Shown piece by piece: positions 8,655 to 16,908 of a DNA stretch of 64,000 nucleotides. Within the stretch, counting starts at the first letter, position 1; the number at the start of each line of letters is the position of its first letter. Source of the stretch: CAYLJO01 sp964383905. GTDB lineage: Bacteria; Acidobacteriota; Blastocatellia; Pyrinomonadales; Pyrinomonadaceae. The notes beneath the pieces are model-generated. The model saw nothing but the letters and a program-made list of their open reading frames with translations. It was not told the origin of the DNA and made no database searches. The DNA lies in contig CAYLJO010000003.1 of NCBI GenBank assembly GCA_964383905.1, positions 1-64,000 on the forward strand. Direction: 5' to 3'. A program made the translations under genes and the position numbers.

Positions 8655-9530
8655 GCCCGCGTCCTCCCATTAATTTTCGTTCCTGACGGCAACTACCGCC
8701 GCCATTACGTACACCAATAGCCTCTGAGCCGGCTCACAGGCACATTATTAATTTATAACGAATGAATGTGAAGCTTTGTTGTTTAGAAATTTTTCAAGAC
8801 ATTGTGTCTTTAATGTTATCTTTATACCGGCAGAGGCAAACCCCCTTGCGATCTCATGCGCCGGAATGGGTTCATCGCAGCTCGCAAGTAAGCTGAAGGT
8901 GCTTGTCATAACACCACTGCCGTTAAGACTTACTAGTGGCCGCGATCTCGCCAATCGGAGACCACCACAAGCAGTTTTCCAAGAATCCAAAGTATGATAA
9001 AGATCGGGATAGAAACTGGGCGCGCAGCACCAACGGGAAGAGAGTTTCCATCAGCCACTCTTTCGATTGTGGCGTGGGTTCCTAGTTCTTCCTGAGCCTA
9101 CGTCTCCCAGAGCCTCCCTATGATCCCGGACCGCTCGGATTCCCCGAATCCGGTTCGAGGCCGTATCCTCTCCTCCGTACACCTTCCCTACTTCTTCCAA
9201 GCTTAAGCCAGTGGTCGGTATCCACTCTTCCAATGCAAGTTTATGTACAGCCTAGCTACTACCGCCAGCTTACGGGTTTAATCCGGCGCCGTCGATGACG
9301 AGATTTGTTACAGGAACGTCAAACGCCCGGATACTTACATCCGGGACTTTTGCGGTGCGAGCGACTGCAAGGAAGTGAAAATAGATGGGCGCGAAGGTCG
9401 AGTCTGCAAAGCCAAATCCGGCGATCGAGCGACAACATTATCCCATCGGCCTCGGCGGCAGATGCCTCCCCGGACACGGGCGTTCCTACGACGTGATCAG
9501 AATGGCTGCAATTTGATGCGCGCTCTCCTA
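8655..9530. other. Long intergenic region with gene debris
   Basis: This 876-nt stretch between htrA and the peroxiredoxin gene holds no intact gene. Three things stand out. An inverted repeat AAGACA-ttg-TGTCTT lies at 8796-8810. A hairpin CCCGGAT-acttac-ATCCGGG at 9326-9345 is followed by a short T-rich run. A minus-strand frame at 9051-9251 resembles the tail of a sugar porter (see separate entry). The rest shows no codon structure I trust. Confidence 0.45.
9051..9251 (-). pseudogene. Possible remnant of an MFS sugar-porter C-terminus
   Basis: Reading the minus strand, the frame contains EEWIPTTGLSLEEVGKVYGGED. This resembles the conserved PET-(K/R)-G-x-SLEEI tail just after the last membrane helix of sugar-porter family MFS transporters. 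A stop codon lies immediately upstream (about 9252-9254) and no transporter body is present. If real, it is the eroded end of a lost transporter. The match is short and made from memory, so chance similarity is possible. Confidence 0.2.
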
Positions 9531-10085
9531 TTACCTCATGCTTTTACGCAGCTCGGCCAATGCGGCTAATACCTCATCGCTGTGATTAGCCGGTTTGACT
9601 TGGGTAAAGACCTTCGCCACATTCCCTCTGGGATCGATGAGAAAAGTATTCCGCGCGGATAACTTGACGCCGTTGTATTCCATCAGCGAGCCGTACTTCT
9701 CCGAGACCTCTGCCGTCGTATCCGCCAGCAGCTTAAAACTCAACCCTTCTTTGGCGCAGAAGCTTTTGTGAGATTCCGCGTTATCAACACTGACCCCGAG
9801 GATCACCGCCCTCGCCTGCTCATATTTTGCCAGGTCGCGCTGGAAGTTATGTGCTTCCAGCGTGCAGCCGCTCGTAAAGTCTTTGGGGTAGAAGTAGAGA
9901 ACCACCCACCTGCCGCGATAACTACTTAAGCTCACCTGATTGCCCTCATTAGAGGTGAGGCTGAAGTCAGGCGCCGGGGCGCCAACTTCCGGCGTGACCG
10001 CCAAGGCGTTGAATACTACCAGGACCAGGACCAATGCGCCGATGATCAGCACAAATAATAAGGGGCGATTTGTAATTGTTGTCAT
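9531..10085 (-). CDS. Membrane-anchored peroxiredoxin (AhpC/TSA, Bcp-like)
   Basis: The 184-residue protein is a thiol peroxidase of the AhpC/TSA superfamily, closest to the Bcp/PrxQ group. An N-terminal membrane helix (about residues 9-29) suggests the catalytic domain faces the periplasm. The peroxidatic cysteine is Cys 74 in YPKDFTSGCTLEAHNF. In classic Bcp proteins a resolving Cys sits five residues later; here that position is His 79, so resolution would use Cys 110 or an external thiol. The start ATG follows AAAGGAA. The gene lies 71 nt downstream of a zinc anti-sigma factor and an ECF sigma factor on the same strand. This suggests the three form a redox-stress unit. Confidence 0.88.
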   Translation of the reverse strand: MTTITNRPLLFVLIIGALVLVLVVFNALAVTPEVGAPAPDFSLTSNEGNQVSLSSYRGRWVVLYFYPKDFTSGCTLEAHNFQRDLAKYEQARAVILGVSVDNAESHKSFCAKEGLSFKLLADTTAEVSEKYGSLMEYNGVKLSARNTFLIDPRGNVAKVFTQVKPANHSDEVLAALAELRKSMR

Positions 10086-10156
10086 GTTGTTTCCTTTGGC
10101 GTCCGGATTTTAGTTTGTGACGATCTTCGTTCCTGATTACTTTATCTCGCTTCGCC

Positions 10157-10942
10157 TCACCCGACCTTCTGTGCCGCCGGCCTGGCGATTCGCAAACTCT
10201 CCGTGTAGGGTAGGTCGCTCACAACCAGTATTGTGTACCTTCGTGACTGAAATCCGGCGACCTCAAAGCCGGCTACCGATGCGGCGTGCAGGGCGCAGCC
10301 GTTTACCGTCTCCAGAGGCGCGCCGGGAAGCTCCGCGTCATTGCGTCTCACATAAAAAGAGATTTCACGCGCCTCGTTTTTGTAGACGAGGTGCACATAC
10401 TGTTTGTCTAACAGGCCACAAATGCGCGCACGCCTGAGACGATAGTCCGGGGGCGCAAGCCCATCGATAATATCCGTATCGCCAAGCTGCTCTCGGACAA
10501 ATGCTTCCATACCCGTGGCCGCCTCGCGCCAGCCTTCGATGCGCGCGCCTTGCACCACTTCTTCAACGTGGTCATCAACGGCCGATGCATAGACCGTGCC
10601 CGAGGTTAGCTGAGTGACGTGGTAGATGATTCCCACAACGATCGTAATAATGATGATCGCCGCGGCCGCCATCAAACGGATCACGGGCCGGCCAGCCAGA
10701 GGTTTTGGTCTACGCTCCGGAGAACAAACCTGATGCCAGACGCGCGCGCGAAGCCCATGCGCGTCGAGCGGTTGAGCGGCGAACGCTCCGCGCAGCACAT
10801 TATCGTAAAGACTTAGCTGCTCGGCTTCGCGTGCGCACACCGCGCACTGCTGCGTATGGAGTTCAAATTCTGCCATCACTTTCGCGTCGAGTTCGTTCGA
10901 CGCGTAAAGGGGCAGCAGGTATTTAGCTTCGATACAGTTCAT
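10157..10942 (-). CDS. Zinc-binding anti-sigma factor, single membrane helix
   Basis: The 261-residue protein begins with a zinc-finger anti-sigma domain carrying the ZAS motif HxxxCxxC (HTQQCAVC, near residues 28-35). A membrane segment follows at about residues 92-113 (AAAAIIIITIVVGIIYHV), then a periplasmic region of unknown fold. It is encoded 30 nt downstream of the ECF sigma factor gene, so it is almost certainly the cognate anti-sigma factor, sequestering it at the membrane. In relatives such as RsrA and ChrR the HxxxCxxC site senses oxidants or regulates release. The peroxiredoxin encoded next door supports an oxidative-stress input here. The C-terminal domain is not one I recognise. 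Confidence 0.85.
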   Translation of the reverse strand: MNCIEAKYLLPLYASNELDAKVMAEFELHTQQCAVCAREAEQLSLYDNVLRGAFAAQPLDAHGLRARVWHQVCSPERRPKPLAGRPVIRLMAAAAIIIITIVVGIIYHVTQLTSGTVYASAVDDHVEEVVQGARIEGWREAATGMEAFVREQLGDTDIIDGLAPPDYRLRRARICGLLDKQYVHLVYKNEAREISFYVRRNDAELPGAPLETVNGCALHAASVAGFEVAGFQSRRYTILVVSDLPYTESLRIARPAAQKVG

Positions 10943-10972
10943 CAGTCTCTACGGTTGCTTCCGCTCTGAGCG

Positions 10973-11512
10973 TCAGCACGCGTTCGCTGCTGATCGCTCT
11001 TTACGCTGTGAGTAGGTCAATACCTTTCGTAGCTCGGCGCGCGCCCGGCTGAGCCGTGACATGACCGTGCCTACGGGGACGGCCAGCAGGTGCGCGATCT
11101 CTTTACATGTAAAGCCTTCAACCACCGCCAGCATTAGAACAACGCGATGCTCCTCGGACAATGTGTCGAGCGCCGATAATACTTCGGTCGCGGTGGCTTG
11201 TGGTGGTAGAGCGCGTAACGCCGCCTCTCTCAAAGACTCGTTTCCGTCCAGCGGAAGGGTCGCCGGCCTCGCCCGGAGCTTCTGGCGGCGCTTGCTCGAA
11301 ATATTAAACAAGATACGGAATAACCAGGCTTTGCAATTTGTTCCACGCTCGAATTGATCAAAGGCCCTCCACGCGTGCAGCAGCGTCTCCTGTACCATAT
11401 CTTCCGCGTCGGCGCGGTCACGTATGAGCCTCAAAGCCGTGCGCAATAGGCTCTCCGTGTGTGGCATGGCCGCACGCTCGAACTCGTCTCTGCGCATCAG
11501 GTTGTAGCTCAT
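10973..11512 (-). CDS. ECF-family RNA polymerase sigma factor
   Basis: The 179-residue protein is an extracytoplasmic-function sigma factor. Region 2 covers about residues 15-80 (DRADAEDMVQETLLHAWRAFDQF, then FRILFNISSKRR). Region 4 covers about 110-170, with a helix-turn-helix around FTCKEIAHLLAVPVGTVMSRLSRAR. It is followed by the gene for a membrane anti-sigma factor and then a peroxiredoxin, which suggests control of envelope or redox stress genes. The start has no strong ribosome binding site. The 479-nt region upstream is shared with a divergent acetyltransferase gene and would carry any autoregulated promoter, which I could not pin down. Confidence 0.92.
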   Translation of the reverse strand: MSYNLMRRDEFERAAMPHTESLLRTALRLIRDRADAEDMVQETLLHAWRAFDQFERGTNCKAWLFRILFNISSKRRQKLRARPATLPLDGNESLREAALRALPPQATATEVLSALDTLSEEHRVVLMLAVVEGFTCKEIAHLLAVPVGTVMSRLSRARAELRKVLTYSQRKERSAANAC

Positions 11513-11991
11513 GGATGGGGGCAGCTGATAGGACTTGAAAGCAGGAACGAGGGTTATGCTGTTCTTCCCCGGCGCGTTTTACGTAAAGCTCATCAAGTCA
11601 GACATTCACCCATAAACAGTGTTTTCATCACAGATGGCCGAACTGTTCTGCATACATACATAATTCCCACTATTGCCTGATAAGATGGTCTTTCTGGATC
11701 AGCAGACGGCACCGGCCTTTTGACGACACTATTTTGCTCATTTATATAAATACCGGTTCATAATGGATTCATCCATGCGGAAGCAAAAAATCAGGGTGTC
11801 ATTGCAAAGATGAGGAAAAGCTGCTGAAATCATGATGCGAAGGTAGATGGCGTCGGAGCGCCATTTACAGATTGGCGCGGGCGGGACAGGTATATAAGGA
11901 TTAAGGTAATGGATGGCTACCCCATCCAAGTGAGGCATCCTTTGTTTCAGCCACGATCACAAAGTTCTGCGGCGGCCTGAATCGTCACGTA
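11513..11991. other. Divergent intergenic region upstream of the ECF sigma gene
   Basis: No supported gene. Two short inverted repeats are present: ATGGAT-tc-ATCCAT at about 11763-11776, and a looser GGATG...CATCC pair near 11911-11927. Also GAAC-t-GTTC near 11641. No confident promoter was found for either direction. Confidence 0.4.
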
Positions 11992-12471
11992 ATGATCACA
12001 ATTGTCCGAGTGAAAAATGACAATCACCTCGAGCAAGCGAGATTGCTCTTTGAGGAATACGCCCTCTCTTTAGGCATCGATCTGAGTTTCCAGAATTTTG
12101 AGGAGGAATTCGCCAGCCTTCCCGACGGCTACGCTCCCCCGAGCGGCTGCCTGCTGCTCGCCATTCACGAGAATCAGACGGCGGGCTGCATTGCCTTAAG
12201 GCAACTGGACGAAGATACCTGCGAAATGAAAAGGTTGTATGTCCGGCCTCAGTTCCGAAAACTGGGGGTCGGAAAGCATCTTGCCGAAACTGTGATTAAG
12301 GAGGCGCGCAACCTTGGCTACGAGCGTATGCGTTTGGACACGCTGCCTTCGATGACGCAAGCGCAAGCCTTGTATAGGCGTTTAGGCTTCAAAGAAATTG
12401 CGCCGTCCGTGAACTTCCCGAAGAGAAATTCGGGCCAGACGTTGTGGACGGGGGACGCGCAAGTCATCTAG
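11992..12471 (+). CDS. GNAT family N-acetyltransferase
   Basis: The 159-residue protein is a GCN5-related N-acetyltransferase of normal single-domain length. The acetyl-CoA-binding motif A is visible in MKRLYVRPQFRKLGVGKHLAET (RxxGxG/A type, about residues 80-102). The C-terminal motif B follows (YERMRLDTLPSMTQAQALYRRLGFKEI). The substrate is unknown. It is cytoplasmic, and the gene is followed after 71 nt by a DinB-like gene on the same strand, possibly in one transcript. It is unrelated in sequence to the COG3375-type GNAT protein at 26960. Confidence 0.9.
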   Translation: MITIVRVKNDNHLEQARLLFEEYALSLGIDLSFQNFEEEFASLPDGYAPPSGCLLLAIHENQTAGCIALRQLDEDTCEMKRLYVRPQFRKLGVGKHLAETVIKEARNLGYERMRLDTLPSMTQAQALYRRLGFKEIAPSVNFPKRNSGQTLWTGDAQVI

Positions 12472-12542
12472 CTTTTTACCGGTAGGAATGAGTAAGATGA
12501 ATTGCGGTTTGGTGGTCCGAAGTTCTTGAGGCGGAGTGCCAT

Positions 12543-13025
12543 ATGTCAGAGAAAGAAAAGATTGCAAATATTCGCGGGTTAGAATTTTCAACCACGATGA
12601 GGGTATTGAAAGCGTATCCCGAAGATAAGTTGGATATGAGGCCGGCTGACAAATCACGCAGCGCCAGGGAATTAATCCGGACACTTATCAGCGAAGAATA
12701 CCTGTGCCGGGGAGCTATGCGCGGCGACCTCCGTGCGGCTGATAGACCTCAAAACTGGCCGGATGGCCTGAACGAGATGCTTGAGATGTTCAGCCGAATT
12801 CACCATGAAGTTCAGGGTTTAATTGCTCGGGCCGGTGAACCGGAGATGAACCGGGTGATTGATTTCTATGGCCATCAATTGAGGGCGGTTGAGGTCCTCT
12901 GGGCAGAACTTCACGATCAAATTCACCACCGTGGCCAATTTTCTGTCTACTTGCGATTGGTAGGGGCCAGGGTTCCATCAATCTATGGGCCAACAGCGGA
13001 TGAGCCGATGCGGACGCAAAACTAG
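12543..13025 (+). CDS. DinB/YfiT-like four-helix protein
   Basis: The 160-residue protein resembles the DinB/DUF664 family of metal-binding four-helix bundles. A C-terminal HDQIHHRGQ motif supplies typical metal-ligand histidines and the conserved HRGQ turn. The position of an N-terminal ligand is not obvious. Family members include bacillithiol- and mycothiol-dependent transferases and many proteins without known function, so no reaction is assigned. The start ATG has GGCGGAG nearby. It probably shares a transcript with the preceding acetyltransferase gene. Confidence 0.75.
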   Translation: MSEKEKIANIRGLEFSTTMRVLKAYPEDKLDMRPADKSRSARELIRTLISEEYLCRGAMRGDLRAADRPQNWPDGLNEMLEMFSRIHHEVQGLIARAGEPEMNRVIDFYGHQLRAVEVLWAELHDQIHHRGQFSVYLRLVGARVPSIYGPTADEPMRTQN

Positions 13026-13242
13026 CTTGTGCGGTGAATGATTTGGGCTCATGTATAGCATTTGGTTAGGGAAGCCCCGGTGTTTGCTTGAGATGAGGTT
13101 TTGGCAAAGGACGGCGCCTGAGTACAGCACACCTCACTTCCTACTCAATTTCTGCCACAAGACCCTTCCCGGCGGTGTTTACACTTAAAAAGGCGCTGCT
13201 TTGCACCTTAAAACAACCTTTTACCTGTCGAGGAGGCTTGGA

Positions 13243-14061
13243 ATGAGACGGACACACTTGCGCTACGCGACGATGAGCTTCGGTTTACTTTGTTTAATTT
13301 CTCTGGCCCGCATCGCCAACGCACAGGATGGTAGGCTCGCATGCAACGATAATCATCGGAGGGATGACGGGCGCTCAGTCTTCTGCGAGATCAGGGAGCA
13401 GACGCTGGCCGCGCCAGGTAGTCTTTCGGTTGACGGGCAGAGGAGCGGCGGCGTCCACATCACCGGATGGGACAGGGGCGAGATGCTCGTGCGGGCGAAG
13501 CTCGAGGTATGGGCCGACAGCGACGCGGAGGCGCGCACACTCGCTTCACAGGTCAGGATCGAAACAAGCGGGGGTCAGGTCCGTGCCACTTCACCGACGG
13601 AATCGCCGGAGCGGCAGCAGTGGGCCGTCAGCTACGAGATATTCCTTCCCCGTCACTCAGATCTGTCGTTGAAGACTTACAACGGCGGAATCTCGGTGAG
13701 CGAAGTCAAAGGGCAGATCAGCTTCGAGGCCCACAACGGGGGCGTCGTCCTTGACAGGCTGGCTGGTGCTGTGAAAGGCGAGACGCTCAACGGCGGGCTT
13801 CACGTCAGGCTCGCCGGCAATCAATGGGACGGCGAGGGCTTAGACGTGCAGACGAGGAACGGTGGCATCCAAATCTCGATCCCGCAGGACTATTCGGCGC
13901 ACCTGGAAGTCTCGACGAGGCACGGCGGGCTGAATACGGACTTTCCCATCACGGTGCAAGGGCGGGTCGGGAAGGAGCTTTCGGTTGACCTGGGGCAGGG
14001 CGGCAGAACCGTGCGGGCGGTGACAACGAACGGAGGCGTCAGCATCAAGCGGCAGTTGTAA
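13243..14061 (+). CDS. Secreted DUF4097-family beta-strand repeat protein
   Basis: This is a secreted beta-helix-like protein of the DUF4097/DUF4098 family. The ATG at 13243 is chosen because AGGAGG lies seven nucleotides upstream; the open frame extends 14 codons further without such a site. A signal peptide (residues 1-28, ending near ANAQ) is followed by repeating short units built around T-x-NGG (KTYNGGI, EAHNGGV, ETLNGGL, QTRNGGI, STRHGGL, TTNGGV), which form the repeat ladder. Function is unknown; the family is often associated with the cell envelope. A frameshifted serine hydrolase gene follows 31 nt downstream and probably shares the transcript. Confidence 0.8.
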   Translation: MRRTHLRYATMSFGLLCLISLARIANAQDGRLACNDNHRRDDGRSVFCEIREQTLAAPGSLSVDGQRSGGVHITGWDRGEMLVRAKLEVWADSDAEARTLASQVRIETSGGQVRATSPTESPERQQWAVSYEIFLPRHSDLSLKTYNGGISVSEVKGQISFEAHNGGVVLDRLAGAVKGETLNGGLHVRLAGNQWDGEGLDVQTRNGGIQISIPQDYSAHLEVSTRHGGLNTDFPITVQGRVGKELSVDLGQGGRTVRAVTTNGGVSIKRQL

Positions 14062-14092
14062 GCTGCTGACGTAAGAATAAAGGAGAGCGCAG

Positions 14093-15118
14093 ATGAACAC
14101 ATTCGTCAAGCGCTTCGCCGCGACCCTGTTGCTGATCAGTTGGCTCATGTCCGGCGCGAGGCCGAGTGTGGCGCAGGACAGTCCCCAACGAGCGGCTGAG
14201 CCGCTCGTTCCGTTGAGGAGTGGCGTCGAAAGAGAGGGATTAATCCCTCGGCTCGAAGGGCTCATTCCTCAACTGATGAAAGAGGGGGTGGTGCCGGGGC
14301 TTTCGATAGCGCTCATCCGGGATTCGAAGGTCGTCTGGCACCGTGGATTCGGGGTGAAGAATGCCGCAACAAAGGAGGCGGTCGATGCCGACACGGTGTT
14401 CGAGGCCGCGTCCCTGAGCAAGCCCGTCTTCGCTTACGCCGTGCTGGGGCTGGTCGAGAGCGGGAAGCTGAATCTGGATACGCCATTGAACAAGTATCTT
14501 CCCGGCCCATACGTGGAGAACGACGAGAGGTTAAATCTGATCACGGCGCGGGGGGTCTTAAGCCATACGACGGGGTTGCGAAACTGGAGGCCGAAGGGCG
14601 GGCCTTTGAAGATCTATTTCACCCCCGGCGAGAGATTCAGCTATTCTGGCGAGGGCTTTGTCTACCTGCAAAAGGTCGTCGAGCATCTGACGGGCGAGCC
14701 GCTCGACCTCTTCATGAGGAAAACCGTTTTTGAGCCTCTGAAGATGACGAGCAGCAGTTACGTCTGGCTGGATAAATACGATACCCTGAAGGCCACCGGC
14801 CACGACCAATCAGGCAGCCCGACCTCGAGGCGAAAGCCGTCACAGACGAACGCCGCCGCCAGCCTTCAAACCACCGCGCTCGATTACGCGAAATTCGTGG
14901 CCGCGGTACTGAACGGCGCCGGCCTCCGGAAAGAGATGATTAAAGAGATGCTTGGCGCCCAGATCAGGGTCGATGAAAGCTGTACCAATTGCACAGAGCG
15001 CCAACCGGGCCGGCTCTCGCCGTCAATCGCCTGGGGGCTCGGTGGGGGCTGGAGCAGACCGCTGACGGCGAGTCCTTCTGGCACTGGGGCGATAACGGCG
15101 ATGTTCATTGCTACGTAG
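14093..15118 (+). CDS. Serine hydrolase (beta-lactamase / PBP-like), N-terminal part, frameshifted
   Basis: This encodes a secreted serine hydrolase of the class C beta-lactamase/DD-peptidase fold. It has a signal peptide (residues 1-27), the nucleophile motif SxxK at residues 107-110 (SLSK) and a Tyr motif in RFSYSGEGF. AAAGGAGAG precedes the ATG. After about residue 315 the reading departs from the family: it runs GLGGGWSRPLTA and soon stops. The +1-shifted frame continues with the expected fold (GLEQTADGESFWHWGDNG). One G missing from the GGGGG run near 15044-15048 explains this. The intact gene would span 14093-15552. The catalytic HxG-like segment lies in the lost half, so the product as encoded is probably inactive. 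Confidence 0.8.
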   Translation: MNTFVKRFAATLLLISWLMSGARPSVAQDSPQRAAEPLVPLRSGVEREGLIPRLEGLIPQLMKEGVVPGLSIALIRDSKVVWHRGFGVKNAATKEAVDADTVFEAASLSKPVFAYAVLGLVESGKLNLDTPLNKYLPGPYVENDERLNLITARGVLSHTTGLRNWRPKGGPLKIYFTPGERFSYSGEGFVYLQKVVEHLTGEPLDLFMRKTVFEPLKMTSSSYVWLDKYDTLKATGHDQSGSPTSRRKPSQTNAAASLQTTALDYAKFVAAVLNGAGLRKEMIKEMLGAQIRVDESCTNCTERQPGRLSPSIAWGLGGGWSRPLTASPSGTGAITAMFIAT

Positions 15119-15552
15119 TGGCACTTGTCAAACAGAAGACGGGCGTCCTCATTTTCACCAATAGCGGAACCTTAGCGTGGATCCGCTACGACCGGTACGA
15201 CTCGCCGGCGAGGGTGATAGCCAGAGACATTCTGGCGCGAGGCGAGGCGGCCATCAAAGAGTACCGCGAAAGGAGAAAGATAAATCCCGGGGCCGGCGTG
15301 CTGAATGAAGACCGGATGAACAGCCTCAGGTATTCTCTTTTAAGAAAGAAGATGATGAAGGAGGCGATCGAGGTCTTCCGGCTCAACGTCGAAGAGTTCC
15401 CCATGTCATTCAACGTCTATGACAGCCTCGGCGAAGCCTACATGGCTAGCGGGGACCGTGAGCTGGCCATTAAAAACTACAAGAGATCGATAGAACTGAA
15501 CCCGAACAATACGAACGGGATTGAGATGCTGAAAAAACTGGAAGGGAAGTAG
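14989..15552 (+). pseudogene. C-terminal part of the frameshifted serine hydrolase, with a TPR-like tail
   Basis: Only the part from about 15046 onward is genuine coding sequence; the codons before it are out-of-frame overlap. It supplies the end of the beta-lactamase fold (SFWHWGDNG, where the third active-site element is expected, and VVALVKQKTGVLIFTNSG). It then carries a C-terminal tetratricopeptide-like segment (SFNVYDSLGEAYMASGDRELAIKNYKRSIELNPNN). Serine hydrolases with a single C-terminal TPR are a known arrangement. Joining both parts with one extra G gives a continuous protein of about 486 residues. Either the gene is recently broken or the sequence has a homopolymer error. Confidence 0.7.
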
Positions 15553-15588
15553 AGTATCAACAAGGGGCCCGGCAAACAGTGGAGCGGT

Positions 15589-15614
15589 GGTGTGGCAAAT
15601 AATTTTGCCACACC
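15589..15614. terminator. Hairpin between convergent genes, possible bidirectional terminator
   Basis: A perfect 11-bp inverted repeat, GGTGTGGCAAA-taat-TTTGCCACACC, lies between the ends of two convergent genes. It starts 37 nt past the + strand stop and ends 3 nt from the minus-strand stop. Its AT-rich centre and GC-rich base suit a terminator acting in both directions, although no long T-tract follows. Confidence 0.6.
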
Positions 15615-15617
15615 GCC

Positions 15618-16811
15618 CTAAGGTTTGATCCTGACCATAACAACGCCGTGGGCCGGTACGTTGGCGGAAAAACTGCCCTCCCGCTTACCCAAGTCCTTCT
15701 TCTGCCAAAGGTCGCGTACTGATGCGGAGAGGTGGCCGGGGTAGCCGATCTCACCCCAGGAGACGGACATCTGGCTCTCCGCACGCCCGCGATTGAGCAG
15801 GGCGACGGCGCGGCTGCCGTCAGCCAATTGCTTTGCCCAAACATCGAAGTCCCCGTCGCGTTTAACCCGTCGCCCCTGCATACCGAGCGAGTCCTGGTCG
15901 ACATCGATCACCTCTTTGTTGGTCAGGATCGCGGCGACCTCCGGCGTCATGCTGCGGATGTCGTTGCCCGCGATCAGCGGCGCGGCCAGGACGCACCAGA
16001 GGCTGAAGTGGGCACGGTATTCGCTAATGCTCATGCCTCCGTTGCCGACCTCCAGCATGTCAGGATCATTCCAGTGGCCGGGGCCGGCGTAGGATTCGAG
16101 GCCGTCCTGAAGGTCGAGGATGTGGATGAAGCCCATCCCGCCCCAGTCTTTCCTGCAATCCCAGCAGTCTTGAATGTCCCCGGTACTACGCCAGAGGTTG
16201 CCGACGTCGCGCGCCCACAGCCAGGGCTTGGTCGAGCCCCATTCGCATATGCTGAAGACGATTGGCCGCCCCGCTTTCGACAGGGCGTCGCGCATAATCG
16301 AGTAGGACGCCTCCGAGTTCTGCGTGCCGTGGGAACACCAGTCGTACTTCAAGTAGTCGACGCCCCAGGCGGCGTATTGCCTCGCGTCCTGGAACTCATA
16401 CCCCCGGCTCCCGGGGCGCTTCTGGCAGGTTAAAGTGCCCGCGTCTGAGTACAGGCCGAACTTAAGACCCTTCGAATGTATATAATCAGCGAGCGCCTTC
16501 ATGCCGGACGGGAATCGTTTGGGGTCAGGGATAATGTTCCCTTGAGCGTCCCTGTCCACCTGCCAGCAGTCGTCGATCACGACATACTGGTAACCGGCAT
16601 CCTTCATCCCGGACGTGACCATCGCATCAGCCACCTCTCGGATCAGTTTCTCGCTCACGTCGCATCCGAACTTGTTCCAACTGTTCCAGCCCATGGGCGG
16701 CGTTTTCGCTAAGCCGTTGTCGAGGGCACGCGTCTCGCCCGCCGGGAGACATCCGATTGCGATGAGGCAGAGGATGGTGCGTATGAAACCGAAATTTTTT
16801 ATGCGATTCAT
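15618..16811 (-). CDS. Secreted GH27 alpha-galactosidase
   Basis: The enzyme belongs to glycoside hydrolase family 27 and should release terminal alpha-galactose (or alpha-N-acetylgalactosamine). Family signatures are MGWNSWNKF near residue 40, DDCWQ near residue 80, the nucleophile in YLKYDWCS (about Asp 157) and the acid/base in WRSTGDIQDCW (about Asp 212). A signal peptide covers roughly the first 30 residues. The ATG at 16811 is preferred because GGGAGG lies ten nucleotides upstream; an ATG three codons earlier abuts that site. A beta-sandwich C-terminal domain ends the protein, at normal family length. The next gene on the strand encodes a carbohydrate-binding-like secreted protein, and a second alpha-galactosidase-like gene sits at 55253. 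Confidence 0.92.
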   Translation of the reverse strand: MNRIKNFGFIRTILCLIAIGCLPAGETRALDNGLAKTPPMGWNSWNKFGCDVSEKLIREVADAMVTSGMKDAGYQYVVIDDCWQVDRDAQGNIIPDPKRFPSGMKALADYIHSKGLKFGLYSDAGTLTCQKRPGSRGYEFQDARQYAAWGVDYLKYDWCSHGTQNSEASYSIMRDALSKAGRPIVFSICEWGSTKPWLWARDVGNLWRSTGDIQDCWDCRKDWGGMGFIHILDLQDGLESYAGPGHWNDPDMLEVGNGGMSISEYRAHFSLWCVLAAPLIAGNDIRSMTPEVAAILTNKEVIDVDQDSLGMQGRRVKRDGDFDVWAKQLADGSRAVALLNRGRAESQMSVSWGEIGYPGHLSASVRDLWQKKDLGKREGSFSANVPAHGVVMVRIKP

Positions 16812-16908
16812 CTGAGTCATACCTCCCTGAGAGTATTGAGTTTGAGGGGCACTGAGGCGCTGACATCCCGCGCCACTACCGTCCGCCGCGCCGGCGGCCC
16901 GCCGAATA

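Noticed and set aside
11738..11938. 66-codon minus-strand frame upstream of the sigma gene
   Set aside because: No ribosome binding site, no recognisable protein features, and it lies in the divergent promoter region.
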